Assembly: GCF_002847015.1 (NCBI RefSeq)
Contig: NZ_CP025085.1
Span: 930,001 to 994,000 of the forward strand
Reading direction: 5' to 3'
DNA: 64,000 nucleotides
DNA from: Prodigiosinella confusarubida
GTDB lineage: Bacteria > Pseudomonadota > Gammaproteobacteria > Enterobacterales > Enterobacteriaceae
The position numbers were made by a program, and so were the translations under genes. The notes beneath the pieces are model-generated. The model searched no databases. It had not been told where the DNA came from and was given only the letters and a program-made list of their open reading frames with translations. This document shows positions 20,350 through 29,335 of the stretch, piece by piece. Each line of letters starts with the position of its first letter. Positions within the stretch are counted from its first letter, which is position 1.

Positions 20350-21117
20350 TTATTTCTGCGTCATGCTCTGTGCCACCTGGGCCGCACTGATCCCTTCGAG
20401 CGCCAGACCATAACCGGTGCCCTCTTCGATCAACCGTTTTAGTCGCTGGGTCAGCGCAATGCGTGTATAGCGGGATGTGAGCGGTGGAAGCGCGGCAATG
20501 CCGTCGGCAATTTCATGCGCGCGGGCAAGCAGATGGTCTGCCGGGACAATTTCGTTAACCACGCCCCAGTCTTTTGCGGTTTCTGCATCGAGGACCTGGC
20601 GGGTAAGTAGGAAATAGCGGCCACGGATCGAGCCGATGACTTCTGGCCAGAGAATGTGAACGCCGTCGCCGGGCACAATCCCAAATTCAAAATGCGGTTT
20701 ATCCTGGAAGACGGTTTCCGGCGTAGCCAACACGATGTCGGTCAGTAAGTCATATTCGCTATGGAGTAACACGGGGCCGTTCAGCGCGGTAATCATGGGG
20801 ACTTCGATGTCCAGAATGTTGCTTAACACCTTTCTGCCTTCACGCAGAATTTTGTCAAAGCCTAATGGGCTGAAAAAGTCAAAGCCTTCTGGGCTGATGG
20901 CATCCATAAAAGCATCACCTGAACCTGTTAGGATCACCACACGGTTTTCACGGTCTTCACCGATGGTATGAAACAGGGTAACGAATTGTTCATGAGAGTG
21001 GCCGTCGAAGACCAGTTTTTCACCGTTGGTATGCAGCTTGACCTCTAATACACCGTTAGTTTTACGCGTCAGACGGGCGTTGGAGAAGGCATTACGATAG
21101 GTTTCAAATGTTGACAT
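20350..21117 (-). CDS. Enoyl-CoA hydratase/isomerase (crotonase) family protein
   Basis: A 255-residue crotonase-fold protein. The ATG at 21117 follows AAGGATC at suitable spacing. The longer frame from 21177 lacks a ribosome site. The oxyanion-hole regions are VVILTGSGDAFMDAIS and ITALNGPVLLHSEYDLL. The third region, PHFEFGIVPGDGVHILWP, has acidic and histidine residues reminiscent of 6-oxocamphor-hydrolase-like beta-diketone hydrolases as well as ordinary hydratases. It shares its strand with the LysR gene upstream (128 bp), which may regulate it. The substrate is unknown. Confidence 0.8.
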   Translation of the reverse strand: MSTFETYRNAFSNARLTRKTNGVLEVKLHTNGEKLVFDGHSHEQFVTLFHTIGEDRENRVVILTGSGDAFMDAISPEGFDFFSPLGFDKILREGRKVLSNILDIEVPMITALNGPVLLHSEYDLLTDIVLATPETVFQDKPHFEFGIVPGDGVHILWPEVIGSIRGRYFLLTRQVLDAETAKDWGVVNEIVPADHLLARAHEIADGIAALPPLTSRYTRIALTQRLKRLIEEGTGYGLALEGISAAQVAQSMTQK

Positions 21118-21244
21118 GGTTGCGATCCTTGTTATTGCCAGTCCGGATTGGCTGGCCGTGAAACAACAATATTCCATTCCAAACGAAATGGGATCGCCTC
21201 CAGATTAGATAATGGCTATTCCTAAGAGGAATGTTTGAGAGTTA

Positions 21245-22123
21245 TTACTCAGACATGATAGTTTCAACAAAGCCAGCGAATTGGCGCGCCTTGGCACTCG
21301 CTAAACGGCCATTTGGGAAAACCGCCCAGAGGTCAATGCAAGGCAGTTCCCAAGCCGTCAGTACTTTTCTAACCACGCCAGTTCTCAGTTCCTCTGCGAA
21401 CATCCAGTCTGAAGCAATGCACAATCCCATATGACTCAGTACGGCAGCGCGTTGTCCTTCAGCGGCGCTGACCCGCACGCGCCCATTGACTGATGTTGAA
21501 ATCACGGCGCCGTTGCGAGTGAATGACCAGAGAGTGGGCTGTGGGTTATAGAGGATAGTTTCATGCTCGGCTAACTCGGCCGGTATTTTCGGCTCTCCGT
21601 TTTTTTCCAGATAGTCCGGAGTGGCTATAACAGAACGAGGGCTGGTGGCCAGCTTACGTGCGACGGCGGAGGAGTCGGGCAAAATCCCCATGCGCAACGA
21701 CACGTCTACGCCCTCGGCAATCAGGTCTATGACGTGGTCATCAAGGATGACGTCGACGCTCAGTTCTGGATGCTCCTCAAGAAATCGGGGGAGGTGGGGA
21801 ATGATATGCAGTCTGGCAAAGGTGGTTGCAGCCGAAATACGTAGCTTCCCGGATAACCCCCTTCCCGCGCCTCTGGCGGCCAGTTCAGCCTCTTCGGCTT
21901 CTTGCAGCGCCGCCTGTGCCCGTTCGTAAAACCTTTGGCCCGCCTCAGTCGGCGTCAGACCGTGGGTAGAGCGCGTCAGTAGGCTGGTTTGTAGTCGGGC
22001 TTCAAGTTGGGCAACGATTTTGGACACTGCGGGTTGGCCGACGTTGAGTTGTCGGGCGGCAGCGGAAAAGGAGCCTGTTTCTACGACCCTGACATATGTG
22101 GCCATTGCCTGAAATCGATCCAT
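21245..22123 (-). CDS. LysR-family transcriptional regulator
   Basis: A 292-residue LysR protein. The winged helix-turn-helix lies at about residues 5-60 (FQAMATYVRVVETGSFSAAA, NVGQPAVSKIVAQLEARL), followed by a periplasmic-binding-protein-like effector domain (LSVDVILDDHVIDLIAEGVD). It diverges from the glutathione transferase gene across 123 bp and lies upstream of the crotonase-like gene, so one or both are the likely targets. The CrgA/AaeR-like subgroup is common beside oxidoreductase genes. Confidence 0.88.
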   Translation of the reverse strand: MDRFQAMATYVRVVETGSFSAAARQLNVGQPAVSKIVAQLEARLQTSLLTRSTHGLTPTEAGQRFYERAQAALQEAEEAELAARGAGRGLSGKLRISAATTFARLHIIPHLPRFLEEHPELSVDVILDDHVIDLIAEGVDVSLRMGILPDSSAVARKLATSPRSVIATPDYLEKNGEPKIPAELAEHETILYNPQPTLWSFTRNGAVISTSVNGRVRVSAAEGQRAAVLSHMGLCIASDWMFAEELRTGVVRKVLTAWELPCIDLWAVFPNGRLASAKARQFAGFVETIMSE

Positions 22124-22246
22124 ATTATTCCCTTAAAGAATAGATGTTATCACTCCAGCATATCTACCATTCCAAATGTACGCCAGCCAATATGTTGTTC
22201 AGCGAACCGGGAGTTACCCGAAAATAATCTGAACAAGGAAATGACC

Positions 22247-22879
22247 ATGATAGATGTCTATGCATTTGCCACACCCAACAGCATCAAAGTGCCTATCGCG
22301 TTAGAAGAACTTGGCCTGGATTATGTTCTGCATGCCGTGAATGTACGCAAAGGAGAACAGAAGTCAGCTGGGTTTATTGCATTAAATGCCAATGGCAAGG
22401 TACCCGTGCTTGTTGATTCGCAGGCTTCATCTGAAACACTTGTTTTGACCGAATCATCCGCGATCCTCATATACCTCGCCGAAAAAAGCGGAAAGCTTTT
22501 GCCTGCCGAGGGACCAGAACGGGCCCGCGTGTTCGAGCAGCTGTTCTTTCATGCGTCAGGATTGGGTCCCGCCTTTGGTCAATCGGGATTCTTCCGGCAT
22601 CAGGTGTCCGAACCCCAGCCGCTGGCGATTCAGCGTTTTTTATCCGAGGCTGTTCGTACCTTAAACGTGCTTGATAACACCTTGGCGGAACGTCCTTTTG
22701 TTGCCGGAGATGATTTCTCAATCGCGGATATAGCCCATTTTGGCTGGTTGTGGCGGCGAGAGTTTGCTGGTGTAACCCTGGAGGATACGCCTCATGTAGC
22801 GCGCTGGTTTGAGGAAATCTCCGCGCGGCCCGCCGTTCAGCGTGCCATAGAGAAAGTTAATTCGCTGGCCTCGCAGTAA
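22247..22879 (+). CDS. Glutathione S-transferase family protein
   Basis: A 210-residue GST. The ATG at 22247 is preferred over one at 22241 because AAGGA (22235-22239) is 7 bases upstream of it. The thioredoxin-like half contains TPNSIKVPIALEELGLDY and NGKVPVLVD with the cis-proline, and the ESSAILIYLAEKSGKLLP motif binds the gamma-glutamyl group. The helical half contains FVAGDDFSIADIAHFGW. It is closest in style to YfcG/YghU-type bacterial GSTs. It is transcribed divergently from the LysR gene and precedes a peroxiredoxin fragment and a short-chain dehydrogenase, a set that suggests detoxification. Confidence 0.88.
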   Translation: MIDVYAFATPNSIKVPIALEELGLDYVLHAVNVRKGEQKSAGFIALNANGKVPVLVDSQASSETLVLTESSAILIYLAEKSGKLLPAEGPERARVFEQLFFHASGLGPAFGQSGFFRHQVSEPQPLAIQRFLSEAVRTLNVLDNTLAERPFVAGDDFSIADIAHFGWLWRREFAGVTLEDTPHVARWFEEISARPAVQRAIEKVNSLASQ

Positions 22880-22920
22880 GTTCGTTATCCATTGCGACTC
22901 TTTTTTGTCATTACCCTATT

Positions 22921-23181
22921 TTGTCTGACCCTAATAATAGGGTGGCTGCGGCATTTGGTTTGCGTTTCGAGTTACCTGATTATCTGGTCGAACTGTACAA
23001 AGCGCTTAAGAACGACCTGCCGACATTTAACAGTGATGGGGGCTGGACGCTTTCTATGTCAGCACGCTATGTCATTGACCAGCAGAGCGCCATTATTTAT
23101 GCGGAGGTGAACCCGGATTATACCCGTCGTCCCGATCCCGAAGACAGGCTGCCGTCCCTGCGTTGCGTTCGCGGTATCTGA
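22921..23181 (+). pseudogene. C-terminal fragment of an AhpC/TSA-like peroxiredoxin
   Basis: An 86-codon frame with SDPNNRVAAAFGLRFELPDY, then WTLSMSARYVIDQQSAI and NPDYTRRPDPEDRL, the second half of thioredoxin-fold peroxiredoxin-like proteins. The N-terminal half with the peroxidatic cysteine is missing and no ribosome site precedes the TTG. It is a remnant between the GST and dehydrogenase genes. Confidence 0.7.
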
Positions 23182-23232
23182 ATCTATTTTCTCTTCTGAC
23201 GTGCTGTCAGCGGACTTTTATTGGAGTGGTTC

Positions 23233-23949
23233 ATGAGTAGAACTTTCTTGATAACCGGTGCCAGTAAAGGCATTGGACTGGCGTTGGCTCATCGTCTTGC
23301 CGGAACGGGGCATCATGTTGTCGGTCTCGCACGGGGATCAGTGGATAACTTCCCAGGCACGCTGGTCGGTGTTGATCTTGCGGACACAGTTGAAACTGAA
23401 AAGGTATTTGCTCAGTTAAGCCAACATTACGAGTTTGATGGTTTGGTCAACAATGTTGGTCTGGTTAAACCACAGCGTCTGGGAACCATTGATCTCATCT
23501 CTTTTGATGAGGTCATGCGGGTCAATCTGTATCCGGCAGTTCAGGGAACACAGGCTATCCTGTCCGGCATGATAAAGCGCGGCTGGGGACGGATCGTTAA
23601 TATATCCAGTCTGACGGTGTTGGGAAGTGTAGATCGCACGGCTTATGCAGCGGCCAAGGCGGCATTGATAAGCTTCACTCGTAGCTGGGCGTTGGAACTC
23701 GCGCAAACTCGCATTACTGTGAATGCCGTTGCACCAGGCCCTACCGAGACGGCGCTTTTCAGGGCGAACAATCTTCCTGGCAGCGAGGGAGAACGTCGAT
23801 ATCTTACTGGGATACCGATGAGGCGCTTTGGTAAACCAGATGAAATTGCGGCGACTATTGCGTTTCTCCTGTCTGAAGATGCTGCATTCATGACCGGTCA
23901 GACACTGTATGTCGATGGCGGAGCATCAATAGGCAATCTTGTTTTTTGA
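23233..23949 (+). CDS. Short-chain dehydrogenase/reductase
   Basis: A 238-residue classical SDR. The ATG at 23233 follows TTGGAG with 6 bases between. The cofactor site TGASKGIG is at residues 8-15, and NNVG takes the place of NNAG. The catalytic pair is Y138-x3-K142 with an upstream serine in NISSLTVLG. The C-terminal MTGQTLYVDGGAS motif is standard. It resembles 3-oxoacyl-ACP reductase-like enzymes. The substrate is not predictable. Last gene of the accessory patch that begins at 19829. Confidence 0.88.
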   Translation: MSRTFLITGASKGIGLALAHRLAGTGHHVVGLARGSVDNFPGTLVGVDLADTVETEKVFAQLSQHYEFDGLVNNVGLVKPQRLGTIDLISFDEVMRVNLYPAVQGTQAILSGMIKRGWGRIVNISSLTVLGSVDRTAYAAAKAALISFTRSWALELAQTRITVNAVAPGPTETALFRANNLPGSEGERRYLTGIPMRRFGKPDEIAATIAFLLSEDAAFMTGQTLYVDGGASIGNLVF

Positions 23950-24662
23950 AGCAGAAAATTGAAATATTAAAGGGTGAAATAAACAAACCCATCGCGATTT
24001 ACCTTCCCTTATTGGGGAGGCGGCCTGCTCTATGTTGATTAACACGCCATGATTTGAGTAACGTCCGCTCCCCCTGGCGCAGGCTGCGTGAAAACCGCTG
24101 ATCACTTTTTGGTCTAATCAACCGATTTACATGATCATTTACTCCTGATAAACGCACGTTGTTTCTTGGCGCTTTACTAAAATGATTAGCATCCGAATTA
24201 AAATGATGCGTGCTGATATGATCCACCATATTAAAGGCCAAGGCAGGGCATCCTGTGACCTTAACTATAGTACTTAGTGCTAGGTCACCCCCTTTTCTTC
24301 TAGACTCAAGGTGCGTGAAGTCGGCAAAACTTTGTCGTGTTTTTATCTACGTAACTCGTTGTCTCAGACAACTGCCAATGTTTCCGGTATCCGGTGTTGT
24401 AGTGAACGGTATGGCCCTTCTTCAGAAGACAGGGGAAAATGTCGTGGTCTGAAAGATGGCGCGATTATCATAGCGCTGCCTCCGTTAATTCGTTGGAAAC
24501 GGGGGTTGCCATTCAACAATTAAGCGTTGATGACATCAATTGCTGTCACCCCTTTGCTAGTAGATACGGGTACAATGTCCTGTGTTAGATCCGCTCAATT
24601 AGAAAAGTATCATAAAAATTGTTGGTACTATTGTGGAGATCATAAACAAAGTTGCATTATAT
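23950..24662. other. Chromosomal flank left of the island
   Basis: About 710 bp without a gene I can support. A minus-strand frame of 80 codons at 23999-24241 has no family I recognise and no ribosome site. The notable content is a 124-bp repeat at 24262-24385 that recurs inside the island. The end of this stretch (about 24600-24662) was probably the original pabA promoter region before the island arrived. Confidence 0.5.
24262..24385 (+). repeat. Imperfect direct repeat, copy 1 (outside the island)
   Basis: Colinear with 31435-31559, roughly three-quarters identical by eye. Shared features are a near-palindrome at 24269-24283 (TAGTACT-T-AGTGCTA) and a 19-base identical run ending in CCAATGTTTCC. 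Copy 2 is the promoter region of a toxin-antitoxin pair. No such pair follows copy 1. Confidence 0.75.
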
Positions 24663-24710
24663 TTATTTATCAATAAGTTAGGTTTGATATGCTGCTATTA
24701 ATTGATAACT
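24663..24710 (+). repeat. attL: 48-bp direct repeat with displaced pabA start
   Basis: Identical to 36364-36411. It contains AGG at 24680-24682 and the ATG at 24689, which reads MLLLIDN and then diverges (CHRSPL...), stopping at 24766 after 25 codons. It is thus the former first codons of pabA cut off by the insertion. Confidence 0.9.
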
Positions 24711-24825
24711 GCCATCGAAGTCCATTGGCGTTTATTGCCCTCCATGTTTTGGTTCAATCTCATTAAATTACAGTTAATTACCGTTCATTGGTGGGTGAGA
24801 TAGTCCATTGTTATCCACGAAAATA

Positions 24826-24863
24826 GCGGGTATCTTTGCGGGTATCGTTTATCTGATACCCGC
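24826..24863. promoter_or_regulatory. Arm-type GCGGGTAT repeats at the left island end
   Basis: GCGGGTAT occurs at 24826-24833 and 24838-24845, exactly 12 bp apart, and inverted at 24856-24863. The last two form an 11-bp perfect inverted repeat (24836-24846 with 24855-24865) ending 4 bp before the integrase start. The right end carries the same 12-bp-spaced pair at 36317. They are likely integrase arm sites that may also autoregulate int. Confidence 0.6.
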
Positions 24864-25792
24864 AATTGTATGCCGCTGACTGATGCAAAAATTCGTAGTA
24901 CCAAATCGACCAATAAACCGATCAAGCTGGCTGATGGCGGTGGCCTGTATCTGGAGGTTCGCCCGTCAGGTTCAAAACTGTGGCGTTACCGATACCGTAT
25001 TGCAGGAAAAGAAAACGTATTTGCTCTGGGAGAGTATCCAACACTGAGCCTTGCCGAAGCCCGCGCTGAGCATGATAAAGCCAGAGCTTTGGTCAAACAG
25101 GCGATACATCCAGCACATCAGCGTCAGTTAGAACGTATGGCGAGCCACAGTGCTAACGCGAATACGTTCGAAGCTGTTGCGCGTGAGTGGATCGATAAAA
25201 AGTCACCAGACTGAACACCTTACTACTTACGGCAGGTAGAACGCTTCTTAGCTGCCGATGTATTCCCTGTCATTGGTAAACTGCCAATCAAAAGTGTGAG
25301 AGCAGCCCACCTGCTTGAGATCATCAAACGTATTGAAGGGCGGGGGGCGGAGACGGTTGCTTTGCTGATAAGGCAGTGGTCTTCTGCGATATTTCGTTAC
25401 GCAGTAGCAACACTTCGCGCAGATAGCGATCCGGCGGCTGCGCTCAAAGGCGCAATACGCCGACCTAAAGTTGAGCATCATAAACCTCTGTCGCGTACTG
25501 AAATTGCGGATTTCATGCAGGCACTGAATCGCTATGGTGGCTATCGCACCACGGTGATTGCCTTAAAATTGATGTTACTGACGTTTGTCAGAACTGTTGA
25601 GCTTCGCAAAGCAGAATGGCGGGAATTTGATCTGGATGGTGCTGAATGGCGAATCCCTGCCGGAAGAATGAAGATGCGAGAAGAGCATATTGTCCCGTTA
25701 TCAACGCAGGCGATTGTGCTGCTACGGGAATTACAGACATACACTGGCGGACGTGCGGTAGCTGTCAACGAAGTTGACACCCTTATTCGTTT

Positions 25793-26818
25793 TTACGCTG
25801 CAGATTTTAGCCCGGTTTCTGGCTTGTCTGGATTCAACATTACTACATCTACCCGCTGCCACTGACGGCATGAGGCTGACCACCGTTCCGGTCGGGCTTT
25901 TTTAGCCATGTCATACAAGGCTTTTCGTTTTGCCAGCAGGCTTATATCTTCTCCCTGATGCCGTTGTTCTGGTGTGACATAACCGATCGCGCTATGCCGA
26001 TGCTCCTTGTTATACCACTGGCTAAAGCCCTCCACCCAACGCCGGGCTTCCGCCAGATCCAGGAAGCCTGATGACGGCCACGACGGAACATATTTTAGCG
26101 TTCTGAACAGCGACTCCACATACGGATTATCGTTGCTGACTCGTGGTCGGCTGTGCGAACCCGTGATGCTCAGTTCTTCCAGTTTCACTTTCAGCGTCTG
26201 GGATTTCATCGGCGCACCATTGTCGGCATGTAACACTAACGGATGGCGGTAACACCGTTCACGTAACACGGTGCGGTGCAGCAGCGCGGCCGCTCGCTCG
26301 CCGCTTTCCTCTTCGTGAACCTCGTAACCGACGATTTTACGGCTAAAAATATCTTCTATCAGATACAGATAAAAATAGCGGCCGCGAACCCTGGAGGCCA
26401 GCCAGGTGACGTCCCACGTCCACACTTGGCATGGCCCGACAGCCTGATAGCTGGTCGGTTTATTCACCTTCAGCGGTGCGCGGCTACGGCCACGGTGATG
26501 TACTTGACCCTGCCGCCGCAGTACCCGGTAAAACGTCGATTCACTGGCCAGATAGAGGCCCTTGTCCGCCAGCCGTGGCACGATCTGCGCCGGCGGCAGG
26601 CTGGCATATTCCGGCTCATTACATACCGTGACTATCTGATGCTCTTCTTCGGCGGTCAGTTTATTGGCCGGTACCGGACGCTCTGCCGTGGGTCGACGGT
26701 CTTCAGTCTGGTTATTCCAGCGTCGCCAGGTGCTCAGGCTTAACCCTACTTCCCGACAAGCGGGGAGCAGACGTGCGCCGGCGCTCATGGCTTCACGTAT
26801 CCATCGGATCAGTTGCAC
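25793..26818 (-). CDS. IS3-family transposase OrfB (DDE domain)
   Basis: The 341-codon frame contains the integrase-type catalytic triad: D in VWTWDVTWLAS, D in VLHADNGAPM and E in VESLFRTLK, with 35 residues between the second D and E, the IS3-family D-35-E spacing. An HTH_21-like N-terminal region (EEEHQIVTVCNEPEYASLPP) precedes it. OrfB is probably made as an OrfAB fusion by -1 frameshifting in OrfA. The first ATG at 26818 is inside the continuous frame, which opens upstream with AESVLRRGGRGRLTPAHE. Confidence 0.88.
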   Translation of the reverse strand: MQLIRWIREAMSAGARLLPACREVGLSLSTWRRWNNQTEDRRPTAERPVPANKLTAEEEHQIVTVCNEPEYASLPPAQIVPRLADKGLYLASESTFYRVLRRQGQVHHRGRSRAPLKVNKPTSYQAVGPCQVWTWDVTWLASRVRGRYFYLYLIEDIFSRKIVGYEVHEEESGERAAALLHRTVLRERCYRHPLVLHADNGAPMKSQTLKVKLEELSITGSHSRPRVSNDNPYVESLFRTLKYVPSWPSSGFLDLAEARRWVEGFSQWYNKEHRHSAIGYVTPEQRHQGEDISLLAKRKALYDMAKKARPERWSASCRQWQRVDVVMLNPDKPETGLKSAA

Positions 26819-26835
26819 GCGTTCGTGAGCGGGGG

Positions 26836-27318
26836 TCAGTCGTCCTCGTCCGCCTCGCCGTAATACTGATTCAGCTTTTTTCTCAGGACCAGCAGGGCTG
26901 CCGCCTCCGCCAGGGCCTTTTCTTTGCGCGCCAATTCACGCTCCAGCCCTTTGATTTTCTTTTGGGCCTGTTTTTGCGACTGCCGGGTATCGACTTGTGG
27001 CGTCTGGAGAAAATCCTGTTTCCACTGCGCTATTTGTTCAGGATAAAGCCCTTTACGACGACAATATTCGCCTAATTCGGCTTCACTGAGTGTGGCGGTT
27101 TCAACGATGACGGCAAAACGGGCTTCTGTCGACCAAAGGTCTGTGGTTTTGTTGGCTCCGGGCACCGGTTTTCCCTCCAATTTGGCTTGGACCCGCCAAT
27201 GATAAAGGGTAGCTTCCGATATCCCTTCCTGTTGTGCAAGTGCGGTGACGGTCATGTTGTAAGGAGGAAGTAATTTAGCCAATACAGCGGCCTTACGCTC
27301 TGGTGAATAACGTTTCAT
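26836..27318 (-). CDS. IS3-family transposase OrfA (helix-turn-helix)
   Basis: A 160-residue protein starting at 27318, 7 bases after GGAG. It has a helix-turn-helix (MTVTALAQQEGISEATLYHW) and a C-terminal coiled coil (KKIKGLERELARKEKALAEA). Near its end the coding strand has A AAA AAG (plus-strand 26875-26881) in the correct phase for -1 slippage, which would continue into OrfB as KKAESVLRRGG. This is the standard way IS3 elements make transposase. The element looks intact. Confidence 0.85.
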   Translation of the reverse strand: MKRYSPERKAAVLAKLLPPYNMTVTALAQQEGISEATLYHWRVQAKLEGKPVPGANKTTDLWSTEARFAVIVETATLSEAELGEYCRRKGLYPEQIAQWKQDFLQTPQVDTRQSQKQAQKKIKGLERELARKEKALAEAAALLVLRKKLNQYYGEADEDD

Positions 27319-27882
27319 AACAGGCTCCGTTGCCCCATAGAGATTTTCAGTTTGGGGTGTCAACTATCCTGCCAGAGGGGGCGTGGGTGGTTGTTCCCAA
27401 ATTATCGTAACCCACAGGATTGCATGACGGCGACCACCCTTAATCGTGCGCTTGAGCGTATGGGGTTTAATGGCAAGGATAGCATCGGTTTTTCCGCGCA
27501 CGGCTTTCGCGCTACCGCATCAACGATTTTAAATGAAATGGGCTACCGCCCGGATGTGATCGAACGCCAGCTTGCTCATACTGAGCGTAACAAGGTACGA
27601 GCGAGTTACAATCGTGCGGTGTATCTGGATGAGCGACGGAAGATGATGCAAGAGTGGGCGGATTTTGTTGGTAATTTGCATTATATATGATTTTGGTTGT
27701 TTGAAGTGGGCGACACAAATTGGCCACGACATGAGAGCTTTCTAGAACCACTATACGTCCGCTTCGGCACGGAGCGGACAAGCCCATGAATAACACGTCT
27801 GCTGTAAGCGAAGAACGGAAGTTCGCTTTAAGGGTAATGCCAGAGGATCTCTAAAAGAGAATGGTGCGGATTTTAGGGATAC

Positions 27883-28443
27883 TTACAATGCGACTGTTTT
27901 GCGGCGTCGTTTGATCAGTGAAGCTGCAATTGATTCAACTTCTCCGAAGTCAATTGAAGCACTCGTTCTAAGAGCCAGATTCCATTTACTGAGAACGCGA
28001 GCATTAATAACAAGCTCACCATCCTCTTTTAGTCGCCCATTCTTTAGCAGCCATTCAGCAACATTAGCCCAGTCCCAAAGTGGAGACTGGCCTTTAATTC
28101 GCTGGATAGGGCAAGGGAAGTCACCGGTGCCGCGGGTGCCATCTTTTAGCATTGCAATCGCTTGGCGGGACATATTTGTAATTTCAGCAATATCGCTTAA
28201 ACCTACAAGGGCAGAATCTACAGACTCTACGATAGCGCCGATACCAGCTGATTCGATATTTTCAATCGCTGATGCGATAGCATCATCCAGGGAATCAGCT
28301 TCGCGGTCGAATTCAACGTAGACGGAGTTTCCGTACGCACAAAGCAGCGCATCGTCACAGCCGCTTTCGTACAGCGCATCTTCCAGTCCTTCGACCTCAT
28401 TCGTTACGCCTGAGAGTGTCAGAGTGAAATTATAAAGCGCCAT
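27883..28443 (-). CDS. Helix-turn-helix protein, possible antitoxin partner of a HicA-like protein
   Basis: A 186-residue protein starting after AGAGGTATT. Residues about 1-75 form an acidic, ferredoxin-like stretch (VYVEFDREADSLDDAIASAI). Residues about 82-140 carry a helix-turn-helix resembling MerR/AlpA-type readers (VGLSDIAEITNMSRQAIAML, PLWDWANVAEWLL). I do not recognise a named family. It follows a 74-residue HicA-like gene on the same strand by 77 bp. A regulator with DNA-binding and acidic domains next to a tiny basic protein suits an antitoxin. The integrase fragment ends 192 bp away, in a stretch that holds only a GTCCGCT/AGCGGAC stem-loop (27757-27779). Confidence 0.6.
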   Translation of the reverse strand: MALYNFTLTLSGVTNEVEGLEDALYESGCDDALLCAYGNSVYVEFDREADSLDDAIASAIENIESAGIGAIVESVDSALVGLSDIAEITNMSRQAIAMLKDGTRGTGDFPCPIQRIKGQSPLWDWANVAEWLLKNGRLKEDGELVINARVLSKWNLALRTSASIDFGEVESIAASLIKRRRKTVAL

Positions 28444-28520
28444 AATACCTCTTTATATAGTATTCAGAGTATTCAACAATTCGGTAAGAAGTGGTTGTAG
28501 CCACCCCTTACCGGGCAAAA

Positions 28521-28745
28521 TCAAGGGCAATGGTTTACATTGCGCCTAATTTGCTTGGCATGGTTCTCCGGATTTCCCGGAGTGGACCACACACTCATTT
28601 GATGATCTTGGTGCTCATCTGCTGAATTACCACAACGCAGCTTACAAAAGCAGTGGGCAGAACCGCCCGGTGGAACCCAAACCCAGCCTTTACTCAAAGC
28701 ATAATCAATGGCTGCTTGAATATGCTTGTTCGGATGTTTCTTCAT
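28521..28745 (-). CDS. Small HicA-like protein
   Basis: A 74-residue basic protein with GGAGG three bases before its ATG. KHIQAAIDYALSKGW, then PPGGSAHCFCKLRC and VWSTPGNPENHAKQIRR recall the HicA layout: a helix, a G-S-x-H motif on a strand, and a C-terminal helix. HicA proteins are mRNA-interfering toxins. The match is by pattern only. It is first in a two-gene unit with the HTH protein at 27883. A palindrome (28777-28792) overlaps its presumed promoter. Confidence 0.5.
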   Translation of the reverse strand: MKKHPNKHIQAAIDYALSKGWVWVPPGGSAHCFCKLRCGNSADEHQDHQMSVWSTPGNPENHAKQIRRNVNHCP

Positions 28746-28776
28746 TCGCCTCCGACAATACAATCCTAGTATTGAT

Positions 28777-28792
28777 GTTGACATTTGTCAAC
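28777..28792. promoter_or_regulatory. Palindromic operator candidate upstream of the HicA-like gene
   Basis: GTTGACA-TT-TGTCAAC, two perfect 7-bp arms, 32 bp upstream of the HicA-like start. The minus strand reads TTGACA here, so it may overlap a -35 element. This is what an autoregulated two-gene unit would have. Confidence 0.5.
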
Positions 28793-28998
28793 GGAGAATG
28801 CAATTCATCCGCCTATGCCCTCACCCCGTTGTCGAAAGCTGTCTACGGCCAGCTTTTAACGACTCATAGGCTACAAGTTAACTGTGGTTAGCATCAATAT
28901 AATTTATAAGGAAATTCTTCTGGCTGCTGCGGATTTGCATCAAACGATATTCGTTGGAGCCACACACAGTATTTTTCAGGCATGCCCCAACTCCTGAA

Positions 28999-29215
28999 TG
29001 GTTTCGGTCCACAGTTCCAGGCCGGTGTCGGTCTCGATGAGTTCTTCCGGCAGCTCGACTTCAAATGCGCCTGGCGCGGGGTGAGGCTACTGAAAGTTGG
29101 CAGGTGGGGACCCAGCAGTAAACGCTGCAGTTCATGTGGAGAAATCAATGTCGACCTGACACTGGCCATGGGAACATGGACGTGCCCCAGCTGCGGCTCC
29201 GGGCATATTCGGTCT
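28999..29215 (+). pseudogene. C-terminal fragment of an IS605/IS200-type TnpB
   Basis: The frame reads FFRQLDFKCAWRGVRLL, then PSSKRCSSCGEINVDL and WTCPSCGSGHI, the zinc-ribbon end of TnpB with its CxxC pairs. The RuvC-type nuclease body and most of the gene are missing, and upstream sequence (28890-29000) is unrelated. It is an insertion-sequence scar in the island. Confidence 0.75.
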
Positions 29216-29335
29216 TATAAGGGTTTTACCGAATCGTTGTGCTCCATATCTTGCTTCGGTGCGCCAGATATCGCCCTACCAGAACATACGGTATAAGATT
29301 TTAATCATTAGTGATTAGCTTAGTTAGGAATTCAT

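Larger units (their letters stand above)
25756..27381 (-). mobile_element. IS3-family insertion sequence in the integrase gene
   Basis: About 1.6 kb. AGTTGACACCC (25772-25782) and its inverse GGGTGTCAACT (27355-27365) mark the terminal repeats. Imperfect pairing extends outward to about 25756 and 27381, where CGTG occurs on both sides as a possible 4-bp target duplication. It contains two transposase frames on the minus strand with a frameshift signal. The exact ends are inferred. Confidence 0.8.
24870..27690 (+). pseudogene. P4-type tyrosine integrase, inactivated by a stop codon and an IS insertion
   Basis: The N-terminus MPLTDAKIRSTKSTNKPIKL and LADGGGLYLEV is typical of P4-family integrases (DUF4102 arm-binding domain). 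At 25212 an in-frame TGA interrupts WIDKKSPD-stop-TPYYLRQVERF; reading continues in the same frame through the core-binding domain and the first part of the catalytic domain (LTFVRTVELRKAEWREFD). At about 25755 an IS3-family element intervenes, and the frame resumes after it with GWLFPNYRNPQDCM, SAHGFRATAS and RQLAHTERNK. Without the stop and the IS it would be about 400 residues. The site it served is the 48-bp repeat in pabA. Two independent lesions indicate that function is lost. Confidence 0.9.

Noticed and set aside
23999-24241. 80-codon minus-strand frame beside the island
   Set aside because: No recognisable family, no ribosome site, and composition not convincing as coding.
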